Of a stretch of 64,000 nucleotides of DNA, positions 58,842-64,000 are shown piece by piece. The notes under the pieces are model-generated. The model saw nothing but the letters and a program-made list of their open reading frames with translations. It ran no database searches and was not told the origin of the DNA. Each line of letters starts with the position of its first letter. The first letter of the stretch is position 1. Location of the stretch: the NCBI GenBank assembly GCA_964549505.1, contig CAZJVD010000001.1:248001-312000 (forward strand). Direction: 5' to 3'. Made by a program: the position numbers and the translations under genes. The DNA comes from CAZJVD01 sp964549505 (lineage in GTDB: Bacteria; Bdellovibrionota; UBA1018; CAZJVD01).

Positions 58842-59765
58842 ATGACCGAACCTTCTAAACTTCCAACGATCGTGATCTGTGCGACGGGCCTTGAGCATAC
58901 GATCTATTGCGTGTGGGCAGTGCGCTCGCTTCGCCAAGTCGGTTACGCTGATATCGAGATCTTCACAAACTCCGAGACCGATCGTGCGTTTTTGCGCCGG
59001 TATCTCGGGGACATCACGGTTCACTTGCTCGAAGTCGATATGGGAGGCCACAAGGCCTGGACGTATCGACAATTTGCAATGCTGAAGCATACGTTTCGCC
59101 CCGATCAAAAAGAGATCGTCATCTGCGACACGGATGTTCTTTGGAAGAAGAATCCATCGAACCTGTTCCGTCGCGTTCACGGAAAAACATGGTTCCAAAA
59201 AATCACAGCGGTCGATCCGGGTGACTTTGACAAGGATAACTCCGAGATTAGTCCTGATCGCTGGGGTACGCACACAGTGATCAACTATCGCAAACGCTTT
59301 GGACTGCCCGCGTACGTCAATCATCAAGTGAACGGCGGACTCTTTCTAATCGACACCGGCCTCTACAAGACCGTTCTTACAAAATGGGTCGCAATGATCC
59401 GCGCACTTCCCCCAAAAGAAGTCCTCATGACAGAATGTCTTTTCTCCGTGGTGCTTGGCGAACTCGGCGTCGAACCTGGTTGTGATCGCGCGGACATCAA
59501 GCATCTCACGACGTACAGAGAAACTCCGGTACCAGCGACGGTGGCTAAGTTTCAGGTGATCGAAACTCCGCCCGGATCTGAAACGGGGTATCAAGTCGCC
59601 ACTCACTATCTCACGGGTGGATTCAAAGCCGCATTCTACCGAGATGCTCAAGCCCTCGGTGTGGATCCTGAGAATCTTGCGGCCATCGCGCGTCGAGAGG
59701 TTCTCATTAAAAAGTTCAAACGCTTCTACAGTCGTGCGCGGGCTGCTCTATCCCTGTCGCCCTAA
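58842..59765 (+). CDS. putative GT-A-fold glycosyltransferase
   Basis: About 307 residues, soluble. IVICATGLEHTIYCVWAVRSLRQVGY (nucleotide-sugar fold start), IEIFTNSETDRAF, KEIVICDTDVLWKKNP (Asp-x-Asp metal site near residue 100) and YVNHQVNGGLFLIDTGLYK (acceptor side) fit a nucleotide-diphospho-sugar transferase related to GT8/GT-A proteins. The C-terminal 30 residues are basic and helical (KKFKRFYSRARAAL), perhaps a membrane contact. ATG 58842 was chosen; TTG 58836 precedes it. The sugar and acceptor are unknown; cell-surface polysaccharide or LPS is likely. Confidence 0.7.
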   Translation: MTEPSKLPTIVICATGLEHTIYCVWAVRSLRQVGYADIEIFTNSETDRAFLRRYLGDITVHLLEVDMGGHKAWTYRQFAMLKHTFRPDQKEIVICDTDVLWKKNPSNLFRRVHGKTWFQKITAVDPGDFDKDNSEISPDRWGTHTVINYRKRFGLPAYVNHQVNGGLFLIDTGLYKTVLTKWVAMIRALPPKEVLMTECLFSVVLGELGVEPGCDRADIKHLTTYRETPVPATVAKFQVIETPPGSETGYQVATHYLTGGFKAAFYRDAQALGVDPENLAAIARREVLIKKFKRFYSRARAALSLSP

Positions 59766-59832
59766 TGTGCGCCCTAATGTATGATCGATGGGCGACCGCT
59801 ATCCGACCGCTGTGCGAGGCTGAGCCGAACAT

Positions 59833-61455
59833 TCAGTTTTGAACAAATCGCAATCCGCCCGCTGGATGTAGATCGAACGGAGTTCCGTACCAACCCAAGA
59901 GCTCGGGTGTGCGTCGGAACACGCGTCGAATATGGTAGAGCGGTATGCCCGGCGCTTCTTCAGCAAGAAGTTTCTCGATCGCCGCGATCGCCTTGAGGCG
60001 AGTCGCGCGATCCGTTTGTCCGTCAAGCGTCGTTACAAGCTTTTCATACGCGGCGTTCTTATAGCGACCTCGATTTTGCGAAGAACCCGCGCGAAAGAAG
60101 TCGGTAAAAGGGGTTGCATCGTCAAAATCGCCGTACCAGATTCGAACAGCAATATCAAAATCTCCGGACTTCATCTCAGACGCCAGCACCGCTCCGTCTT
60201 TCGAATCGACTTCGGCCTTTACCCCCAGGTTTTTCAGCAAGTCGGCTTGCACGACTTCGATGATCATCTTATTGCTCGCCTGCGTGTTCACGCCAAGCCG
60301 AATACGAGGAAGCCCCTTACCATCGGGAAATCCCGCCTCTGCAAGAAGCGCCTGCGCTCTCCGTACATCCGGACGAAACGCGCGCGTGGGTTTCCAACCT
60401 TCGATTCCTGGCGGAACAAAGGAACTCGCCTGAGGCGGCTTTGTCGGCAGAAAAGCCGCAATTTTTGATCGATCGATCGCAAGCGCAAAGGCTCGTCGAA
60501 CCCGTGCATCTCGAAAAACTCCGCGCTCTGTCTGAAACGTCAGAAAGTACAGCGACTGTGTCTGACCGAAAACGACTTCTCTCGGGTGCTCCTGCGCCTC
60601 TACCGATATTCGAGACATCGGCACCGTCCTCGAGACATGAGTTCCACCTGTTCGATACTCTTTGTCGTCGGCATTTTCATCAAGCCCCGTGCGGTACGTA
60701 ATCCCGCTAAGCCCAACATGAGCGGCGTCCCAGTACTTGGGATTTCGAACAACGGTCACATCTTGATTGAGTTTGAACTTCTGCAAAAGAAACGGGCCGT
60801 TTGACACCCACTGTTCGGGCGGAATCGCCTTCGATCCCGCTTGCTGAATCCGCGCGCTCGGCTGCGGGCTCGTCATAGGATTCGCGAGAAAACTAAACAC
60901 GTACGCGACGGGGCGCTCGAGTTCGATATCAAGCTCGCGATCAGCGTGAGCTCGGACGCCTAGCAGGTCGGGGTCTTTCAACTTTCCTTCAAAAAGTGCG
61001 CGCGCATTTTTCAAAACAAAAAAGTGTTGGGCATTGGGTGACGCCACCGCCGGCGAAACCATGCGTTGAAAGCTCCGAACAAAGTCCGCTGCGGTCACGG
61101 GACTTCCGTCTTGCCAACACGCATCCGCTCGCAAAAAAAAACGTATCTTCTTTCCACCGTCACGAACTTCCCAGCGTTCGGCGACACCGGGCTCGGGCTC
61201 GTTCGTTTCAGGATGGGGCCGAAACAATCCTTCCGAAAGAGCACCGTGAAGAACGTAGGTACCTTGATCCCAGAAGAAGGCCGGATCAAGTCCCTCGACG
61301 ACCATCGTACTGATGATCGCACGATTTTCCGCACGGGCGCGCGCTCCCGCGGGCGTCCTCGAACAGGCGGAACACACGACACCGGCAATACCAGCAAAAC
61401 AGACAACCCATGCTGCAATGGAGAATACGTTTCGAAAGAGAGCTCTGCGGATCAT
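59833..61455 (-). CDS. ABC transporter substrate-binding lipoprotein, OppA type
   Basis: A 540-residue protein. The N-terminus FSIAAWVVCFAGIAGVVCSAC ends at Cys, a likely though imperfect lipobox. OppA family marks are ISTMVVEGLDPAFFWDQGTYVLHGALSEGLF, VAERWEV, AADFVRSFQRMVSPAVASP, GPFLLQKFK, FRDARVRRAFALAIDRSKI and APGIPLYHIRRVF. No permease is near. It is the second family-5 binding protein of the window (the other is at 45667). Ligand probably oligopeptide. Confidence 0.88.
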   Translation of the reverse strand: MIRRALFRNVFSIAAWVVCFAGIAGVVCSACSRTPAGARARAENRAIISTMVVEGLDPAFFWDQGTYVLHGALSEGLFRPHPETNEPEPGVAERWEVRDGGKKIRFFLRADACWQDGSPVTAADFVRSFQRMVSPAVASPNAQHFFVLKNARALFEGKLKDPDLLGVRAHADRELDIELERPVAYVFSFLANPMTSPQPSARIQQAGSKAIPPEQWVSNGPFLLQKFKLNQDVTVVRNPKYWDAAHVGLSGITYRTGLDENADDKEYRTGGTHVSRTVPMSRISVEAQEHPREVVFGQTQSLYFLTFQTERGVFRDARVRRAFALAIDRSKIAAFLPTKPPQASSFVPPGIEGWKPTRAFRPDVRRAQALLAEAGFPDGKGLPRIRLGVNTQASNKMIIEVVQADLLKNLGVKAEVDSKDGAVLASEMKSGDFDIAVRIWYGDFDDATPFTDFFRAGSSQNRGRYKNAAYEKLVTTLDGQTDRATRLKAIAAIEKLLAEEAPGIPLYHIRRVFRRTPELLGWYGTPFDLHPAGGLRFVQN

Positions 61456-61487
61456 GTGTGCCGAAGACTTATCACGGACAGCGACCG

Positions 61488-62207
61488 CTACGCGAGCGCT
61501 GTGTAAACGCGATGAACATCATCGTGATCGTCTAGTTCGTTGAGAAAGTCGACGACTTCGATCCTCTGCGCGTCACCCACTTCGACGAGCTCTTTGGCCA
61601 CCCAGCTCAGCTCTGAAACCGACAACGTCCAACCCATCGCCGTCAGCGCTTGGCTGACCTTCACAAGATCTTCGACGTTCGTTTCGAAAGTCGCACCCGT
61701 CTGACCAGCTGGTACATCACTGCCCTGGAGCGGACGAACGTCCTGTGCACCCGCCTCGATTGCCAGTCCCTCAAGATCGATACCCGTTTTCGGAAAAAGA
61801 CCTTCGACAATACCCGCGCGTTTAAACATCCACGCAACACTTCCGTTCGAACCCAGCTGCCCCTTTCGGAAGGCCCCTCGAATATCGGCGGCCGTGCGGT
61901 TTCGATTGTCCGTCAGGCATTCAACAATGACCGGAACTTGATGAGGCGCAAAGCCTTCGTAAGTGATGGTTTCGAGAACAACGCCGTCATCGAGTTGCCC
62001 AGAACCCTTCTTAATCGCCCGTTCGAGCGTATCGCGGGTGACGGAGCCTTTCTTGGCAGCTTCGATCGCAGCGCGAAGACGTGGGTTTCCATCGGGATTG
62101 GCGCCGGATTTAGCGGCGATGATGATTTCTTTGACGAACTTGCTGACCATTGCGCCCTTTTTCGACGAGTTGGCTAGCCGGCCCGAGTGTTTCCATTGTG
62201 CGCCCAT
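61488..62207 (-). CDS. YebC/PmpR-family protein
   Basis: A 239-residue cytoplasmic protein. HSGRLANSSKKGAMVSKFVKEII, SGANPDGNPRLRAAIEAAK, VTRDTLERAIKKGSGQ, YEGFAPHQVPVIVECLTDNRNRTAADIR, and the C-terminal VEDLVKVSQALTAMGWTLSVSELSW are the family's conserved blocks. Members act as transcriptional regulators or as translation factors relieving proline-stall; which applies here is not visible. Followed by the substrate-binding gene 32 bp downstream. Often linked to ruvC, but not in this window. Confidence 0.9.
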   Translation of the reverse strand: MGAQWKHSGRLANSSKKGAMVSKFVKEIIIAAKSGANPDGNPRLRAAIEAAKKGSVTRDTLERAIKKGSGQLDDGVVLETITYEGFAPHQVPVIVECLTDNRNRTAADIRGAFRKGQLGSNGSVAWMFKRAGIVEGLFPKTGIDLEGLAIEAGAQDVRPLQGSDVPAGQTGATFETNVEDLVKVSQALTAMGWTLSVSELSWVAKELVEVGDAQRIEVVDFLNELDDHDDVHRVYTALA

Positions 62208-62325
62208 GGGCTAGGTATTTATCCCAAACTCGACCGATTCTCAATTGCGAGCTTCAGCCTCGCTCCGTAGAGCGACATAGCATTGGCAAGCTCGAAAACG
62301 CCTTGGTAAGTGATGAGAAGCACCC

Positions 62326-63654
62326 ATGACCGCAGCTCGACTCGATTTACTTCTAAGAACGGCCCTCTTTGCACTGACAACACTGACTCTGTTTACGAAC
62401 GCGTTTCTGCATCCGGATCTGATGACTTATGACGCTTTTCCGCATGCTGAGTTTCTGCGCATTTTTGAAGGATGGACGAACTTTCACTTTCTCGAACCAC
62501 TACCGGATCATTTTGAGCACGGTCCGACACTTTTCTACGTCCTGTTTGGAAAATGGAATCATATCTTTGAGTCCTTCTTTGGCCTCAAGCAACAGCTTCC
62601 GTTTTTGCCGACACGCGTAGCGCTGAATGCTCTGATCACGATCGTTCTCTATCTTTACTTTTTCTTTTTTGTTCCGAAGTTTTGGAGAACCCTCTCGGGT
62701 CGCTTTCTAGCGTGCGTTTTACTGGTGGTCGTTCCGAACTTCTTTGTCATCTCCGTGATGCCACGACCGGACGTGCTTCTTTTCATAGCAATCCAGCTGC
62801 TTTTCTTTTTCTGGTTTCAGTTCGACTTTCACACGACGCTGTGGCGGGACCGCTGGAAAGCGATCGCATGGGGGGTTCTGCTGGTCATCGCCGCCAACTC
62901 TCGAAACATCGCCTTCCCGGCTGCGGCTTATTTTGGAATCGCTGGTCTATGGCAGGGAATCCAGCGTCTTCGTGAGACAAAGGGTTCTGTTCGGTACGCG
63001 ATCGCCGCTTGGCTACTTTTGGCTGCTGGTCTTTCGACCGCACACTACATCGCTCGTTACCAGCGTACTGGATCTGTAATCGCACAAGCTCGCCCAAAGG
63101 ATCCACGCCCCTTCGACCGCTGGGCGATCGTTTCGAATCTAAATTTTGCTCCGATCTTTAAGACGCCCTCACGCCGAAGCGAGTTTCCGCCGCCCGGTCT
63201 TGCCTTCTGGCCTGTCGTGTACAGCGATATGTGGGGCGATCATCTATTGTACTTTTCGGGTCACGAACCTTGGGATGAAACGAAGAAAATTCTAAAACGC
63301 AGGACCTTGGGCGTCGCCGGTCCGCTCACGCTTCTTCTTCTTTTCGTACCGTTTGTCCTACTGGCAAGAAAGCGACGTCGAGCTGATCCCCATTGGTTGC
63401 GACCGGCGTCGTTCCTTTGGGTCTCTGGTTTCTTATTAGTCACCGCCGTGATGATCAAAGAGATCGATTGGGGAAACACGACCGCAGCGAAATACGGCTA
63501 CTACTACGCCTACGGTTGGTTTCCAGGACTCGTCTTGGCTTATGTTTACGAGCACCACTGGAAACACGCGCGATGGAAACAGATTTTCCTCGTCTATGTT
63601 CTGGTGGTCTACATCTTTAGCTTTAATCTCTGCCTGTATCCGAGGCTTGGATGA
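62326..63654 (+). CDS. polytopic membrane protein, possible GT39-like glycosyltransferase
   Basis: A 442-residue protein with 9 to 11 membrane helices. The first loop (DLMTYDAFPHAEFLRIFEGWTNFHFLEP) after TM1 contains acidic residues in the position typical of the GT39/ArnT catalytic D-x-x-x-x-x-E. The end (YYYAYGWFPGLVLAYVYEHHWK) is aromatic. This would use a polyprenyl-phosphate sugar in the envelope; function not certain. ATG 62326 follows a 118-bp gap shared with the divergent yebC gene. The stop overlaps the next gene by 4 bp (ATGA). Confidence 0.6.
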   Translation: MTAARLDLLLRTALFALTTLTLFTNAFLHPDLMTYDAFPHAEFLRIFEGWTNFHFLEPLPDHFEHGPTLFYVLFGKWNHIFESFFGLKQQLPFLPTRVALNALITIVLYLYFFFFVPKFWRTLSGRFLACVLLVVVPNFFVISVMPRPDVLLFIAIQLLFFFWFQFDFHTTLWRDRWKAIAWGVLLVIAANSRNIAFPAAAYFGIAGLWQGIQRLRETKGSVRYAIAAWLLLAAGLSTAHYIARYQRTGSVIAQARPKDPRPFDRWAIVSNLNFAPIFKTPSRRSEFPPPGLAFWPVVYSDMWGDHLLYFSGHEPWDETKKILKRRTLGVAGPLTLLLLFVPFVLLARKRRRADPHWLRPASFLWVSGFLLVTAVMIKEIDWGNTTAAKYGYYYAYGWFPGLVLAYVYEHHWKHARWKQIFLVYVLVVYIFSFNLCLYPRLG

Positions 63655-64000
63655 AGAACTTGTCAACCGAGCGGCCGACGTGGCGCCAGCTTTTCGTAGC
63701 ATTTGCCGCTCTTGCGCCGATTCATCTTTGGGCGATCTATCATTACAAAAGCGAGCGCGCCGCCGAAGCGAACTACCGCTATGGGCGAGCCATGTATTTT
63801 CTCGAGGACCACCTTAGTTCGCCGGCACGGTCACCGCGAAAGCGCATCTATCCGAAAGACTACGAAGACTCCATGCTCGGCTTTGAGAACCTCGCTTACT
63901 GCTTCTGGAATACCGAGGAAGGTTTTCTGGCTCACATAAGAATGACCGAACTCGAGTGCCGAGTGGGCTCTCCTGAAAAGGCGCGCGGCTGGGTGACTCT
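63651..64000 (+). CDS. membrane-anchored protein, cut by the window end
   Basis: The frame from ATG 63651 (MKNLSTERPTWRQLFVAFAA) is open to the end of the window, so at least 116 residues are present. There is one N-terminal hydrophobic segment (LFVAFAALAPIHLWAIYHY), then a soluble part (GRAMYFLEDHLSSPAR...YEDSMLGFENLAYCFWNTEEG). The ATGA overlap with the polytopic gene suggests cotranscription and a shared role. Family not recognised. Confidence 0.6.
   Translation, partial: MKNLSTERPTWRQLFVAFAALAPIHLWAIYHYKSERAAEANYRYGRAMYFLEDHLSSPARSPRKRIYPKDYEDSMLGFENLAYCFWNTEEGFLAHIRMTELECRVGSPEKARGWVT

Noticed and set aside
1..64000. tRNA genes, rRNA genes and CRISPR arrays
   Set aside because: No T-loop GGTTCGA-type cloverleaf, rRNA signature or regularly spaced direct repeats were found by eye.

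Overview
The window looks like chromosome of a free-living, flagellated, Gram-negative bacterium of the Bdellovibrionota/Oligoflexia type. The basis is inference from gene content: three short flagellins beginning MGLRI-TN, lipoproteins and outer-membrane barrels, RNase J together with RNase R, an HD-GYP protein, PilZ-linked signalling and DUF1501/cytochrome-type proteins. Base composition is moderate and fairly even. About 57 protein genes are packed tightly, with many 4-bp ATGA/GTGA overlaps, plus one clear 6S RNA. I saw no rRNA, tRNA, CRISPR, prophage or complete insertion sequence.

Layout. 1-2.6 kb: end of a glutamine amidotransferase, a UPF0104 membrane protein and a compact RecQ-like helicase. 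2.5-6.7 kb: EF-hand lipoprotein, outer-membrane barrel and small membrane protein. 6.7-12.4 kb: RNase R, RibD, UbiB/ABC1 kinase, GNAT acetyltransferase. 12.5-15.7 kb: a 97-aa protein and two unknown exported proteins, separated by palindromic repeats. 15.7-19.5 kb: three flagellin genes with long structured spacers, the first with an excellent sigma-28 promoter. 19.5-22.7 kb: histidine kinase, small unknown protein, degenerate receiver/TPR protein. 22.7-28.3 kb: a five-gene operon with DUF1501 and CxxCH cytochrome-like proteins. 28.4-34.5 kb: RmlD-like reductase, HTH-less TetR relative, acyltransferase/acyl-ligase, TetR regulator, signal peptidase I, PnuC. 34.6-37.5 kb: beta-propeller lipoprotein, unknown protein, 6S RNA. 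37.6-45.6 kb: receiver protein, BirA, NadC, RNase PH, small Cys/His protein, small barrel, RNase J, uridine kinase, lytic transglycosylase. 45.7-50.9 kb: peptide-binding protein, RsmE, RDD protein, HldE-type nucleotidyltransferase, coiled-coil protein, HD-GYP regulator. 51-55.7 kb: thioredoxin-like protein, two histidine kinases, a DHp-only mini-protein and a receiver-PilZ protein in one operon. 55.7-64 kb: Bor-like lipoprotein, membrane protein, OmpR-type two-component pair, glycosyltransferase, second peptide-binding protein, YebC, a polytopic membrane protein and a gene cut by the window end.

Three features stand out. (i) Two families of dispersed inverted-repeat elements (94 bp and 51 bp) sit at gene ends; they supply stop codons for several genes and apparently start codons for two. 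Their architecture, with each arm a small hairpin and two arms inverted, resembles REP doublets (REPINs). (ii) The 51-55.7 kb operon encodes an unusual phosphorelay in which two kinases are linked to a stand-alone DHp-like peptide and a PilZ output. (iii) RNase R and RibD overlap tail to tail by 143 bp; the basic tail of RNase R reads antisense to ribD, and RibD looks truncated. Several sigma-28-like promoters outside the flagellin locus suggest a small wider motility regulon.
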